DNA of 63,073 nucleotides from an uncultured Lachnospiraceae bacterium (GCA_934339365.1 CAKRHW010000010.1:1-63073); one strand, 5' to 3'; counted from the stretch's first letter, positions 15,645 to 24,944 are shown. Notes: a model not told the origin generated them from the sequence alone. A program made the numbers and translations.

Positions 15645-17411
15645 TTATGCGTTCTTTGCTAATGTTTCGTCATAGAAAGCATCCACATCGTGGTTGTAAT
15701 CATCGAACATTTCAAGTTTACTATTTGGAACATCATATTTGATTGAGATAATACGATCAAATATATCGCTTTCTTTTAAAATAGACATTGGCATACCCAT
15801 CTCGATAAGGCTCTTTGATTTCTCATAGAGATGAAGGATTAATTCCATCATCTTAAGCTGTTTATCAAGAGGAACGCAAGTATCTTCTACGTGGAAAGCA
15901 TTCTGTTGTAAGAATCCTAAACGGATAACTCTTGCAATTTCAAGAGTCAGTTTCTGGTCATCTGGAAGTACATCACTACCGATTAACTTAACGATTTCCA
16001 TTAAGGAACTTTCCTGGTTTAGAATAGCAAGAATTTTATTTCTGCAATCTACAAAATCAGGTCCTACATTAGAGTTATACCAGTCAGCTAAATCATTAAT
16101 GTATTCAGAGTAACTTGTTAACCAGTGAATTGCAGGGAAATGTCTTGCATAAGCTAATGATTTATCAAGTCCCCAGAAACATCTTACGAAACGCTTTGTA
16201 TTCTGTGTAACCGGCTCAGAGAAATCACCACCCTGAGGAGAAACGGCACCGATAATGGAAACGGAACCTTCTGTACCATTTAAATTCTGCATATATCCGG
16301 CTCTTTCATAGAAAGCAGAAAGACGGCTGGCTAAGTATGCAGGGAAACCTTCTTCGGCAGGCATCTCTTCTAGACGTCCGGATAATTCTCTTAAAGCCTC
16401 GGCCCAACGGGAAGTAGAATCCGCCATAATTGCAACATGGTAACCCATATCTCTGTAATATTCAGCAAGTGTAATACCGGTATAAATGCTGGCTTCACGA
16501 GCTGCAACGGGCATGTTTGATGTATTGGCAATCAAAGTTGTACGATCCATCAAAAGATTTCCTGATTTTGGATCAATTAATTCTGAGAATTCTTCAAGAA
16601 CCTGAGTCATCTCGTTACCACGTTCTCCACATCCGATATAGATGATGATATCTGCATCAGACCATTTTGCAATCTGGTGCTGTGTCATTGTCTTACCGGT
16701 TCCGAAACCACCAGGAATGGCAGCTGTACCACCTTTGGCAATTGGGAACAAAGTATCAAGAATTCTTTGACCGGTAACAAGTGGTTTGCTTGCAGGGTAA
16801 CGTTTTGAAGTTGGTCTTGGAACACGAATTGGCCATCTCTGAGTTAAAGTAAGGTTCATCTTTGTTCCGTCTTTTTTCTCGAGAACAGCAATTGTGTCAT
16901 TAATTGTATATTTTCCATCATTTTCAACACTGACAATTGTTCCTGAAATGTAAGGAGGAACCATTGATTTGTGTACGATTGCAGAGGTTTCCGGAACTTC
17001 TGCAATAATAGTACCGCCATAGACTTTGTCGCCAGGCTTTACCGTAATATGAACATCCCATAATTTCTTTGTATCAAGAAAATCAACGCTGACACCACGA
17101 TCAATGTAGCAGCCGGAATTCTTTGCAATCTCTGATAGTGGACGTTCAATACCATCAAAGATGTTATTTAAGATACCAGGTGCCAGGGTAACGAAAATAG
17201 CACTTCCTGTACCATATACCATATCTCCAGGCTTTAATCCACTTGTCTCTTCGTATACCTGAACTGTGGTAATATCAGAAGTAAGACCAATGATCTCACC
17301 AACAAGTTTTTCTTCGCTGACGTAAACCATTTCTCCCATTTGAAAAGGAGTCTTGCCTTTGATATAAACTACAGGTCCGTTAATACCATATATTTTACCT
17401 GTTCTTTCCAT
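15645..17411 (-). CDS. atpA: V/A-type ATPase catalytic subunit A
   Basis: 588 residues. This subunit hydrolyses or synthesises ATP. The Walker A is GGFGTGKT, the catalytic-site region IIYIGCGERGNEMTQVLEEF follows, then the Walker B-type MADSTSRWAEALRELSGRLEEMPAEEGFPAYLASR. The V-type-specific non-homologous insert is present (about 115-190), separating it from F-type beta. I chose the ATG at 17411, with AGGAGGT 9 nt upstream; the ATG at 17420 directly abuts that site. The downstream spacing to atpB is 13 nt. Confidence 0.97.
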   Translation of the reverse strand: MERTGKIYGINGPVVYIKGKTPFQMGEMVYVSEEKLVGEIIGLTSDITTVQVYEETSGLKPGDMVYGTGSAIFVTLAPGILNNIFDGIERPLSEIAKNSGCYIDRGVSVDFLDTKKLWDVHITVKPGDKVYGGTIIAEVPETSAIVHKSMVPPYISGTIVSVENDGKYTINDTIAVLEKKDGTKMNLTLTQRWPIRVPRPTSKRYPASKPLVTGQRILDTLFPIAKGGTAAIPGGFGTGKTMTQHQIAKWSDADIIIYIGCGERGNEMTQVLEEFSELIDPKSGNLLMDRTTLIANTSNMPVAAREASIYTGITLAEYYRDMGYHVAIMADSTSRWAEALRELSGRLEEMPAEEGFPAYLASRLSAFYERAGYMQNLNGTEGSVSIIGAVSPQGGDFSEPVTQNTKRFVRCFWGLDKSLAYARHFPAIHWLTSYSEYINDLADWYNSNVGPDFVDCRNKILAILNQESSLMEIVKLIGSDVLPDDQKLTLEIARVIRLGFLQQNAFHVEDTCVPLDKQLKMMELILHLYEKSKSLIEMGMPMSILKESDIFDRIISIKYDVPNSKLEMFDDYNHDVDAFYDETLAKNA

Positions 17412-17425
17412 TTGTAGCATACCTC

Positions 17426-17998
17426 CTAGTGTTCAATTACAAAATGTGCCTTTGCTTCTTCGAACTTAGAAGCAAATGAGTTGTCAATTAAAATGTTTTT
17501 TGAAGAAATGACAGCTCGTGTACCGCCCATAAAAGAGTAATCACTAACAGAAACTTGAAAATTGCTATCTGCGGATAATTTATCTACATATTTAGAATCT
17601 TCAGGGTCAATATATATTGTAATCTGCTCATCTCTGGCAACTTTAAGGGCATTTTTGATTTGAGTTAATAATAAATCATAGTATTCAGGAGTTGTTCGAT
17701 ACTGTGCTAACAGCTCTAAAACTTCATCAAATACTTTGTCTTTTAATGCATCAAGCTTTAATGACAGTTCTCTCTTAATCGTTATCTGCTCATGAGAAAG
17801 GTCTTTACGGGTTGCACGACTTAAACTGTCAGCCGCAACACGTTCCTGCAATTGAGCTTTGCGTAAAGCCTCTTTCTTGTGGTCTTCAAATGTTCTGTCA
17901 AGTTTGGCTTTGTATGCATCAACAATTTTGGAATTCTTTTCTTCAGCAGTAAGCATCGAAACATCCATAAAATGTTGTAATTTTTCTTCGATATCCAA
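17426..17998 (-). CDS. atpE: V/A-type ATPase subunit E (peripheral stalk)
   Basis: About 190 residues. A long charged helix (about 1-95) is followed by a compact C-terminal domain, the usual layout of the stator subunit that pairs with subunit H. The TTG at 17998 is my preferred start because AAAGGA lies 9 nt upstream and the length fits. A longer in-frame reading from the ATG at 18037 would overlap atpF by 26 nt and contain the Shine-Dalgarno. Confidence 0.85.
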   Translation of the reverse strand: MDIEEKLQHFMDVSMLTAEEKNSKIVDAYKAKLDRTFEDHKKEALRKAQLQERVAADSLSRATRKDLSHEQITIKRELSLKLDALKDKVFDEVLELLAQYRTTPEYYDLLLTQIKNALKVARDEQITIYIDPEDSKYVDKLSADSNFQVSVSDYSFMGGTRAVISSKNILIDNSFASKFEEAKAHFVIEH

Positions 17999-18011
17999 AA
18001 GATCACATCCT

Positions 18012-18320
18012 TTACAGTTTAATACCAATGGCTTCATTTACATAATCAGTAATGAAGTTTGGCTTACGGCCTGTGCCGTGACGGTCAGGAATCTCGACAA
18101 TCAGAGGAAGACGTCTGTTTAATTTGACATCATCAATGATTTCAGGAAATTCACGACCAAATTTTTCCGTAATAAGCACGATACCGATTTCACTGTCTGA
18201 AAACGCTTTATCAAGTGCTTCTTTTAGTTCTTGCTTTTCGTGAACAACTACACCATCCACGCCACTTAGGCGCATTCCGGTGTAAGTATCCACGTTATCG
18301 CTTATTAAAAAAATCTTCAT
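18012..18320 (-). CDS. atpF: V/A-type ATPase subunit F
   Basis: 102 residues, the normal size for the small Rossmann-like rotor subunit. It begins MKIFLISDNVDTYTGMRLSGVDG, typical of the family, with ITEKFGREF and PLIVEIPDRHG later. AAAGG precedes the start. It binds subunit D and modulates ATPase activity. Confidence 0.93.
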   Translation of the reverse strand: MKIFLISDNVDTYTGMRLSGVDGVVVHEKQELKEALDKAFSDSEIGIVLITEKFGREFPEIIDDVKLNRRLPLIVEIPDRHGTGRKPNFITDYVNEAIGIKL

Positions 18321-18395
18321 AAATGATCATGCCTTTCTGTGTTTTGTTCCTGCAAGGCAAACTATATCAAAGCAGGAAATTGTTTTTTCTTTCTA

Positions 18396-18815
18396 TTAAG
18401 AAAGCTTACTTAAAATCATGAATGCAATGATCAAACCGTAAAGACAAACACCTTCGGCAAGACCTACATAGATTAATGATTTACCAAGAATACTCTTATC
18501 TTCGCTTAATGCACCAAGGGCAGAAGAAGCAGCAGAAGCAACGGCGATACCACCACCGATACCAGATAAACCAACTGCTAATGCAGCACCGATGTAACCT
18601 AATCCTGAGCTGGCTGAAGCAGCTGTAGAAGCGGCTGATGCATCACCTGTGAAAAGAACAACTGTAGAAAGTACTAAAATTCCGAAGAATGAAAATACGT
18701 TGAATGCTAATGATTTCTTGTATCTTCCTTTTGATTTTTCACCCATCATGTAATAAACGCAAGGTACTACAAAACTTAAAATTAATGCGATAAATAATGT
18801 GATTTTAACTAACAT
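18396..18815 (-). CDS. atpK: V/A-type ATPase rotor subunit K (c-ring proteolipid)
   Basis: 139 residues with four hydrophobic segments (about 3-24, 35-58, 70-100, 112-137). The last two form the canonical proteolipid hairpin, with Gly/Ala-rich GYIGAALAVGLSGIGGGIAVASAASSALG and the ion-binding Glu in YVGLAEGVCLYGL. The first two lack the glycine pattern and a carboxylate and are joined by a basic loop and an Ala/Ser-rich spacer, so each protomer offers one ion site. Whether Na+ or H+ is carried cannot be settled by eye. Confidence 0.92.
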   Translation of the reverse strand: MLVKITLFIALILSFVVPCVYYMMGEKSKGRYKKSLAFNVFSFFGILVLSTVVLFTGDASAASTAASASSGLGYIGAALAVGLSGIGGGIAVASAASSALGALSEDKSILGKSLIYVGLAEGVCLYGLIIAFMILSKLS

Positions 18816-18933
18816 AATAATGTCCTCCTAATGTTAAATAAATATTTCGCTGTTATACAGCATATTGTAACTGCATTGCAGTTATCTACCTATTTTAAAT
18901 GAATTAAATAATTTATCATCTGAAGAAATAATA

Positions 18934-20868
18934 TTATTTCTTAGAGTTTCTTTTAGAAAACGGAACAAATTCACGTCCGGTTCCCTTGTAGAATCGGCTG
19001 AAGATTTCGTAATATTCAAGACGAAGAACCTGAATTCCTACAATCAGTCCTTCCATACCCATAACAAACAGGTTTCCAAGAATAATAACGACTAAATTAC
19101 CGGTTCCACCATTTTCAGCTCCAGCAAGCATAAGCACAACTTCCATCATGGCAGCATGGCTGACTGCGAATGCACCAATACGAATAAAGGAAATCGTATT
19201 AGAGAAGTAACTAAGTAATACTTCAATCAGTTCGAATACTGACATAATAACGAACATGCCCTTGCCTTCAGGAAATAAGTCTGGTTTCTTCTCAATTAAT
19301 TTTGTAAGTGGCTCCTTGCATGCAATGATAAGAAGGGGAATTACAAACATAATAATTAAGACGATGGTTGCAGGTAAACTGTGTCCTGTTAAGAATAACA
19401 CAATGGTAAGAACTAATGCTCCATAGAACACAAGTCCGGCGATACCATTTGTATCAAAGCAGGCATTACCAAAATCTTTGCTGCGGATACAATTGATAAT
19501 GTTGAAAATCATTGAAACGAGAATCATACACATACCAAATCCTACAGCGACAATAAATACAGTATTTAAACTTCCGATTCCTCGAAGATTTGTCATGGCA
19601 GCTCCTGGACGAAGCCATACCGGTTTAATAATGTTCTCGAAACCGAAAATACTTCCAAACATGAATCCGAAAAACGTTGAACAGACCCCGGCACAGGAAA
19701 CAATTGCTGCGAGTGGAATATGCTTAAACTTGTAAAGCAAGAGACCACCGATAAATAAACATAATCCCTGTCCTACATCTCCGAACATCGCACCAAAAAT
19801 AAATGCATAGGTAAGTGCCACGAAGATAGTTGGATCAAATTCGTCGTATGCAGGAAGTCCATACATACGGATAAACATTTCGAAAGGTTTAAAAATCCCT
19901 TTATTTTGAAGCTTCGTAGGCGGAGTAGAAACTTCGCTGGCATCAGAACCTTCAAGAATAACAACAACATCTGCGTCATCTTTTGTCTCCTGATTCAGAA
20001 GCTTCGCTTCATTTTCAGGAATCCATCCACATAAAATATAATAAATCTTATCTCCGTCCTTCGTGCAGGCAGCCATTTTACGATAATCGAAATTATCAGA
20101 AGCTGTTTGAATCTTACGATATGCACATAAAATCTGAGGCTTCTTATAGGCTAAGGTGTTCGCAATGCGTTGTTCCATCTCGCCAATCTCAAGACTTACT
20201 TCATTCATCTGACGCTGTAAATTCTCACAGGCCTCGATAGGAGTACCGTTGTACTCATCCGGAATGAAGGTTCTCTCAAAATGCAGAGATGTGTAAATTG
20301 CATCAACCTTATCATTTTCAGCAACCGGGACAAAATAAATACCCCACACATAATCGTCATCATACTTACATTCTGTAAAGATTGTTGATAAATCTTCATA
20401 AACATAATCTTTAAATTTAGACCAGTATTCTCTTGGAATACGTCCAAAACGATATCGAATGTAATCAAAATGAATAATCTTGCTCACATCGTAATGAAGA
20501 CCGATAAACGGTGCAATCTTGTTGTATGATGCCTGAAGTGAGTCATATTTTTGCTTTAACTTATCTGCCTGATCCGTTAATTCCTTCATCTGGGATGTAA
20601 TCTCATCTACAAGAGAAGAGGCATAATCTACATTGATATCAGTAGAAGGACCACTGGCATCATCAAGCATATTGACAAGGTCTAAAGCTTTTGTAAGACT
20701 TTCTTTGTAGGGGTTTGACTCAATATAAGGTTTTAATTCTTTTGCGGTATTTAATTCCTGTAAAGCATTTTCTAAATGGATTTCATGTTTTGACAAATAC
20801 GTATCAATCACGCGGTCCATATCATATTTCGGACCTGTAATACTTATGAAATTCATTTTTGCTATCAC
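18934..20868 (-). CDS. atpI: V/A-type ATPase subunit I (a-subunit)
   Basis: 644 residues. The cytoplasmic N-terminal half (about 1-325) contains long coiled-coil helices. The C-terminal half has about eight transmembrane helices, starting near TIFVALTYAFIFGAMFGDVGQGLCLF. The essential Arg of the ion channel is probably in the SYFSNTISFIRIGAFAVSHAAM helix. It forms the ion path against the K ring. The start is GTG (20868) with GGAGGTGATC 7 nt upstream. The 118 nt between it and atpK hold no clear structure. Confidence 0.95.
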   Translation of the reverse strand: MIAKMNFISITGPKYDMDRVIDTYLSKHEIHLENALQELNTAKELKPYIESNPYKESLTKALDLVNMLDDASGPSTDINVDYASSLVDEITSQMKELTDQADKLKQKYDSLQASYNKIAPFIGLHYDVSKIIHFDYIRYRFGRIPREYWSKFKDYVYEDLSTIFTECKYDDDYVWGIYFVPVAENDKVDAIYTSLHFERTFIPDEYNGTPIEACENLQRQMNEVSLEIGEMEQRIANTLAYKKPQILCAYRKIQTASDNFDYRKMAACTKDGDKIYYILCGWIPENEAKLLNQETKDDADVVVILEGSDASEVSTPPTKLQNKGIFKPFEMFIRMYGLPAYDEFDPTIFVALTYAFIFGAMFGDVGQGLCLFIGGLLLYKFKHIPLAAIVSCAGVCSTFFGFMFGSIFGFENIIKPVWLRPGAAMTNLRGIGSLNTVFIVAVGFGMCMILVSMIFNIINCIRSKDFGNACFDTNGIAGLVFYGALVLTIVLFLTGHSLPATIVLIIMFVIPLLIIACKEPLTKLIEKKPDLFPEGKGMFVIMSVFELIEVLLSYFSNTISFIRIGAFAVSHAAMMEVVLMLAGAENGGTGNLVVIILGNLFVMGMEGLIVGIQVLRLEYYEIFSRFYKGTGREFVPFSKRNSKK

Positions 20869-20884
20869 TGTTTGATCACCTCCG

Positions 20885-21931
20885 TTAAATTGTTAACTGA
20901 CGGTATATTTCTTTGGCTGGATAACCATATCGAATACATTCCGTTGCTGTAACAAGTTTTGATATTTCCCTCTCTTTTAAATATAAGTAAGTATTAATTG
21001 TAGCTATAGAGTAAGGCTCATGTTCATAGTCTTTGACATGGACTCTGGTAAGAACGGCTTCTTCTGTCTGCTCAAGAGACATATTTTCTAAACTGCCCTT
21101 ATTAAGGTTCAAATATCTTCCATAGTGGGAATCCTGTAGAACCTTAAAGTAAGTCTCCATATCTTCGGATTCGACCAAAGCGATAGTTTCATCTTTCTTG
21201 AGCTTGTAATTGACTGGAATCAAGAAAGAATAAATCTCTTTGTTATCAATGTTGTAATACTTCTTGGCACGATAAATCCATGCAATGTTCAGCATATCAA
21301 TTTTGCGCCCATAGCTATGAGTTATAATTTCTAACTCCTGACCTTTGAAATATTTGTTTTTAGATTTCCAAATCGTGGTGTAAAGAAATAAATCTAAACA
21401 CATCTCGTAATCAAAAAGAGTTAAGTTGTCTAAATGACTTAATTTAGCCAGAGGCTCATAATAAATCGTATCCTTTAAATTCTGTACAAATTCTTCAATG
21501 GTCTGAGACTGTGAAACAACCTCGGTCCGGATAGAAGAGTGAAGTTCGAAATCATTCACATTAACCATATACGTATTATCTTCACGACTATCGAAAATAT
21601 TACGTAAATAACGCTTTAACACTTCTACTTCATATTTCATAAAGTACAGTTTCAGATACTGTCTCTGTTTGTGATTTGCAAAATTGTAAATCTTAGAGAA
21701 ATCCCGGAACGTATCAAAACGTAGTAGAACTTCAATATCACCTCTGTGGACCGTTGCAGGATCCTTTCCGGCAAATGAATGTTCATAACCAGGATGCTTT
21801 TGCAAATATGCAAATAACTCTTGTACGGATTCAAGATTAGAAATCTCTTCATACTGAGCATTCGTAATCAGTTTGCTCTGCATTGCGCGTATCTTGGTCG
21901 TTAAGCCACTGTAAGCTAATAAACTTCCCAT
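20885..21931 (-). CDS. atpC: V/A-type ATPase subunit C (d/AC39 type)
   Basis: 348 residues, all-helical, beginning MGSLLAYSGLTTKIRAMQSKLI and containing YEVEVLKRYLRNIFDSRED, as in other AC39-like subunits. It forms the funnel connecting the central stalk to the K ring. AGGAGGAT precedes the ATG. Stop and start spacing to atpI is 16 nt. Confidence 0.92.
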   Translation of the reverse strand: MGSLLAYSGLTTKIRAMQSKLITNAQYEEISNLESVQELFAYLQKHPGYEHSFAGKDPATVHRGDIEVLLRFDTFRDFSKIYNFANHKQRQYLKLYFMKYEVEVLKRYLRNIFDSREDNTYMVNVNDFELHSSIRTEVVSQSQTIEEFVQNLKDTIYYEPLAKLSHLDNLTLFDYEMCLDLFLYTTIWKSKNKYFKGQELEIITHSYGRKIDMLNIAWIYRAKKYYNIDNKEIYSFLIPVNYKLKKDETIALVESEDMETYFKVLQDSHYGRYLNLNKGSLENMSLEQTEEAVLTRVHVKDYEHEPYSIATINTYLYLKEREISKLVTATECIRYGYPAKEIYRQLTI

Positions 21932-21946
21932 GATGCAATCATCCTC

Positions 21947-22270
21947 CTAAATCCTTATCATATTTTCAAAGATCTGCTTTGCCATCTTTGAATGATTGGT
22001 CTCAAACGACTCGTCAATTCTGGCAAGTTCTTCGTTTGTTTCCTTTCGAAGATTGGCTAAATCGTTAGCAGATTGTGCTTCAAGATCAATTTTGATCTTA
22101 GCTAGTTTGATTTCTGTTTCCTTCGCTAAAGAAGTATCGAAATCCTTGGTCTTTTGTTCCATCAAAGCAGCATATTGCTTCTTCTCCTGTTCGGAACGAT
22201 TCACAACCTCGACTGATGCATCTTCGATGCGTGATAGTCTCGCTATCACTTGGTTGATTTCTTTGCCCAT
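21947..22270 (-). CDS. V/A-type ATPase subunit H/G (peripheral stalk coiled coil)
   Basis: 107 residues forming one long charged helix rich in Lys, Glu and Ala, which pairs with subunit E in the stator. First gene of the operon, with AAGGAGGTG upstream. The operon order H-C-I-K-F-E-A-B-D is typical of clostridial and archaeal-type V-ATPases. Homology is weak in such low-complexity helices, so the assignment rests on size, composition and position. Confidence 0.8.
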   Translation of the reverse strand: MGKEINQVIARLSRIEDASVEVVNRSEQEKKQYAALMEQKTKDFDTSLAKETEIKLAKIKIDLEAQSANDLANLRKETNEELARIDESFETNHSKMAKQIFENMIRI

Positions 22271-22317
22271 ATTTCACCTCCTTGTCTGTAAAAAACAGAT
22301 AAAATACAACTACAACA

Positions 22318-22345
22318 ATAATACACCATTTTTTGTAAAATGCCA
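22318..22345 (-). promoter_or_regulatory. Weak candidate promoter of the V-ATPase operon
   Basis: On the minus strand TGGCAT, 16 bp, TATTAT, ending about 48 nt before the first gene. The -35 is poor, so this is only the best match in the 255-bp divergent gap towards trmB. Confidence 0.25.
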
Positions 22346-22525
22346 TAGGAAATTTGCAAAAAATGTATTTACGAAGAAAGCAAATTTTAGTATAGTTTAA
22401 ACGTATTTGCAATACCAGATATTCTAATTGGACAGATTACAGGAATATAATACTATTTAATAGGTAGAAATATGAATGTATCATTGTGTTTTTAGAAAAA
22501 AATGAAATATTAAAGAGAGGTTATC

Positions 22526-23170
22526 ATGAGATTAAAGAATGTACCGGGTGCAGCAGAAAAAATTGCTGCTAGTAAATATAATGTTGCAGAGCCTAAAAGT
22601 GTGAAGGGAAACTGGCATGAAGTTTTTGAAAATCAGAATCCGATTTTTATTGAAGTAGGGATGGGAAAAGGTAAATTTATTACCACACTTGCCAAAATGC
22701 ATCCTGAGAACAATTACATAGGAATAGAAAAGTATTCGAGTGTTCTTGTGCGGGCGGTAGAGAAAGTAGAAGAAGAGGATTTGGCGAATCTGCGATTTGT
22801 AAGGATGGATGCGGAAGAACTGCCAGAGGTATTTGAGAAAGAAGAGATTGACAGAATTTATTTGAATTTTTCAGATCCATGGCCAAAAGAGCGGCATGCC
22901 AAAAGAAGGCTGACATCGGTTCAGTTTTTAGAACGATATGATCAGATTTTAAAAAAGGATGGTCAGATTGAATTTAAGACGGATAACAGACCACTATTTG
23001 AGTTCTCGCTAGAGCAGGCACCCCTGGCAAACTGGACGATTGAAGCAAGTACATTTGATCTGCATCATGATGAGAAGATGAATGCAGAGAATGTTATGAC
23101 AGAATATGAAGAAAAGTTTTCACAAAAAGGGAATCCGATTCATAAGATGGTGATAAGCAGAACGAAATAA
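22526..23170 (+). CDS. trmB: tRNA (guanine-N7-)-methyltransferase
   Basis: 214 residues, the usual length. It methylates G46 in tRNA variable loops using S-adenosylmethionine. The SAM site is FIEVGMGKGKFI, followed by NYIGIEKYSSVLVRAVEKV, the family signature LNFSDPWPKERHAKRRLTS, and TDNRPLFEFS. AGAGAGG precedes the ATG. It is a single gene divergent from the ATPase operon. Confidence 0.96.
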   Translation: MRLKNVPGAAEKIAASKYNVAEPKSVKGNWHEVFENQNPIFIEVGMGKGKFITTLAKMHPENNYIGIEKYSSVLVRAVEKVEEEDLANLRFVRMDAEELPEVFEKEEIDRIYLNFSDPWPKERHAKRRLTSVQFLERYDQILKKDGQIEFKTDNRPLFEFSLEQAPLANWTIEASTFDLHHDEKMNAENVMTEYEEKFSQKGNPIHKMVISRTK

Positions 23171-23270
23171 GAAGGGAATCTGGGTGAAAGACTGTTCATG
23201 GAAGTGCAAATTTGCACAATTTTGTTATGACTCAAGGAAATCAGAAAGAAGAAAACGTAAATTTCGTCAG

Positions 23271-23286
23271 TCACTTTGCAAAGTGA
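23271..23286. promoter_or_regulatory. 16-bp perfect palindrome upstream of the DUF4317 gene
   Basis: TCACTTTGCAAAGTGA is fully self-complementary and lies about 100 nt before the start at 23388. It is a candidate operator for an unidentified dimeric regulator, or a short RNA hairpin in the leader. Confidence 0.4.
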
Positions 23287-23387
23287 TACGAATTTTAAAT
23301 GAACCATCCAGAAGGCAAAATAATTGCAGGAAATGCTGATAAAGCTTTGGGTGAAAGGAAAAGAAAAAATGCGAGGTTACAGGTTTT

Positions 23388-24566
23388 ATGAATAAAAAGG
23401 AAGTTTTAGAGATACGCAAGCAGTTCACACAGGAAAATCATACGATTTCTAGAATTTGTGGATGTTATGTGGATGGGGAAAAAGAGGTTAAGTTTACATC
23501 AAAGGATGCATTTCATTCTTTGCCGGAGGAAGATGCATTTAAATATTTTGAAATTTTTAGAAAGACTTTGTCTGGAACAATCGGCAAAAATCTGTTAAAT
23601 ATGGAATTTCCGTTAGAACAGGAGGCAGAGGGCGGAACACAGGAGTTTTTGCTAAAACTTCGTGATTCAAAATTGTTAGATGATGCGTTATTAGATGAGT
23701 TTTATAAGAAAATTATTGAAAACTATGTTTGCAATGATAATTTTTTTATTATCTTAATTCATGCAGCGTATGATGTTCCGGGAAAATCAACGGCAGGGGA
23801 TGAGATGTTTGATGCTTCGGATGAGGTGTATGAGTATATTTTATGCAGTATCTGTCCAGTAAAATTAAGCAAAGCCGGATTAGGATATAATCAGTCTAAA
23901 AACTGTATAGAGGACAGAACCAGGGACTGGGTTGTTGATACACCGGCCAAAGGATTTTTATTCCCTCAATTTAATGACCGTACAACCGATATTCATGGTG
24001 TTTTGTATTATTCAAAAAATTCAGAAGAACTGCAGTATGAATTTGTAGAGCAGGTGCTTGGAAGTACATTGCCAATGTCAGCAGGAGATCAGAAAGAGAC
24101 GTTCCATACATTTATTGAAGAGGCAGTCGGAGAAGACTGTGATTATGAAATTGTAAAAAATATTCATGAGAATTTAAATGAAATGTTAGAGCAAAGCAAA
24201 GATGAACCAGAACCACTTGTTTTAACAAAAAATGATGTCCGCAATATTTTTGAAAAAAGTGGAGTCCCAAATGAAAAAATGGAACAGTTTGAAGACGAAT
24301 TCAATTCTGAAGTGGGAGAAAAAGCGGAACTTGTGGCACAAAATATTGCAGAAACCAGAAAGTTTAACATAGAGACTCCGGATGTGGTAATAAAAGTGAA
24401 CCCAGACCGGACGGATCTGGTAGAGACGAAAATGATTGATGGAAGAGAATGTATCGTCATTACGGTAAGTGACCGGATTCAGGTAAATGGTGTTACGGTA
24501 AAGGCTACAAAGGAAGAACGGACAAAGGAAGAACGGACAAAGGAAGAACGGACAAAGGAAGAATAA
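23388..24566 (+). CDS. DUF4317 family protein
   Basis: 392 residues, recalled as the DUF4317 family common in Clostridia and of unknown function. The N-terminus MNKKEVLEIRKQFTQENHTISRICGCYVDGEKE and the DEVYEYILCSICPVKLSKAGLGY block are characteristic. There is no signal peptide or TM segment, so it is probably cytoplasmic. A region near 255-300 is coiled-coil-like. The last 19 residues are four tandem TKEER/TKEE repeats generated by a 15-bp DNA repeat, probably a recent expansion. An isolated gene with its own terminator. Confidence 0.8.
   Translation: MNKKEVLEIRKQFTQENHTISRICGCYVDGEKEVKFTSKDAFHSLPEEDAFKYFEIFRKTLSGTIGKNLLNMEFPLEQEAEGGTQEFLLKLRDSKLLDDALLDEFYKKIIENYVCNDNFFIILIHAAYDVPGKSTAGDEMFDASDEVYEYILCSICPVKLSKAGLGYNQSKNCIEDRTRDWVVDTPAKGFLFPQFNDRTTDIHGVLYYSKNSEELQYEFVEQVLGSTLPMSAGDQKETFHTFIEEAVGEDCDYEIVKNIHENLNEMLEQSKDEPEPLVLTKNDVRNIFEKSGVPNEKMEQFEDEFNSEVGEKAELVAQNIAETRKFNIETPDVVIKVNPDRTDLVETKMIDGRECIVITVSDRIQVNGVTVKATKEERTKEERTKEERTKEE
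24507..24563 (+). repeat. 15-bp tandem repeat at the 3' end of the DUF4317 gene
   Basis: Three identical 15-bp copies (ACAAAGGAAGAACGG) and a 12-bp partial copy run into the stop codon. The identity of the copies suggests slippage-prone DNA; each copy adds five residues (TKEER). Confidence 0.95.
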
Positions 24567-24577
24567 ATCATGAAACG

Positions 24578-24613
24578 AAAAAAGGCAGCATAAAAAACTA
24601 TGCTGTCTTTTTT
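24578..24613 (+). terminator. Terminator after the DUF4317 gene
   Basis: AAAAGGCAGCATA pairs with TATGCTGTCTTTT (one G-T wobble) around a 6-nt loop, followed by TTT. It begins 12 nt after the stop codon. Confidence 0.85.
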
Positions 24614-24635
24614 GATTGGTAGGTATTCAATATCA

Positions 24636-24682
24636 AAAAGCACCGCCCCCGAAGCTCTTTCGTCTCTGAAAACAGTGCCTTT
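24636..24682 (-). terminator. Terminator of tRNA-Lys
   Basis: On the minus strand AAAGGCAC pairs with GTGCTTTT (one wobble) around a GC-rich loop region, ending in T residues. It begins 2 nt after the tRNA-Lys 3' end. Confidence 0.6.
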
Positions 24683-24684
24683 AG

Positions 24685-24757
24685 TGCGCGATCAGGGGTT
24701 CGAACCCTGGACACCCTGATTAAGAGTCAGGTGCTCTACCAACTGAGCTAATCGCGC
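24685..24757 (-). tRNA. tRNA-Lys (CTT)
   Basis: On the minus strand the acceptor stem pairs GCGCGAT with ATCGCGC. The anticodon stem CTGAC... encloses loop CTCTTAA (anticodon CTT), with a GTTCGAA T-loop and discriminator A. A single tRNA gene flanked by its own promoter and terminator. Confidence 0.95.
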
Positions 24758-24825
24758 TTAATTATTTAATTACTTTGGAACCGCTTGAGCTGTGATCTTA
24801 AGTGCTGTCCCTCAACGCAAGAACA

Positions 24826-24854
24826 ATTATACACAACGATTCAAAAAAAAGCAA
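24826..24854 (-). promoter_or_regulatory. Promoter of tRNA-Lys
   Basis: On the minus strand TTGCTT, 17 bp, TATAAT: a perfect -10. The transcript would start near 24819, giving a leader of about 60 nt before the tRNA. Confidence 0.6.
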
Positions 24855-24944
24855 GTACTTTTTTAAAAAAAATTGATTTTTTTTTGAAAAGTTTTTGAAC
24901 TCTTTAAGAAAACATTAAGATTCCTTGAATTATGCGGTTTTTCA

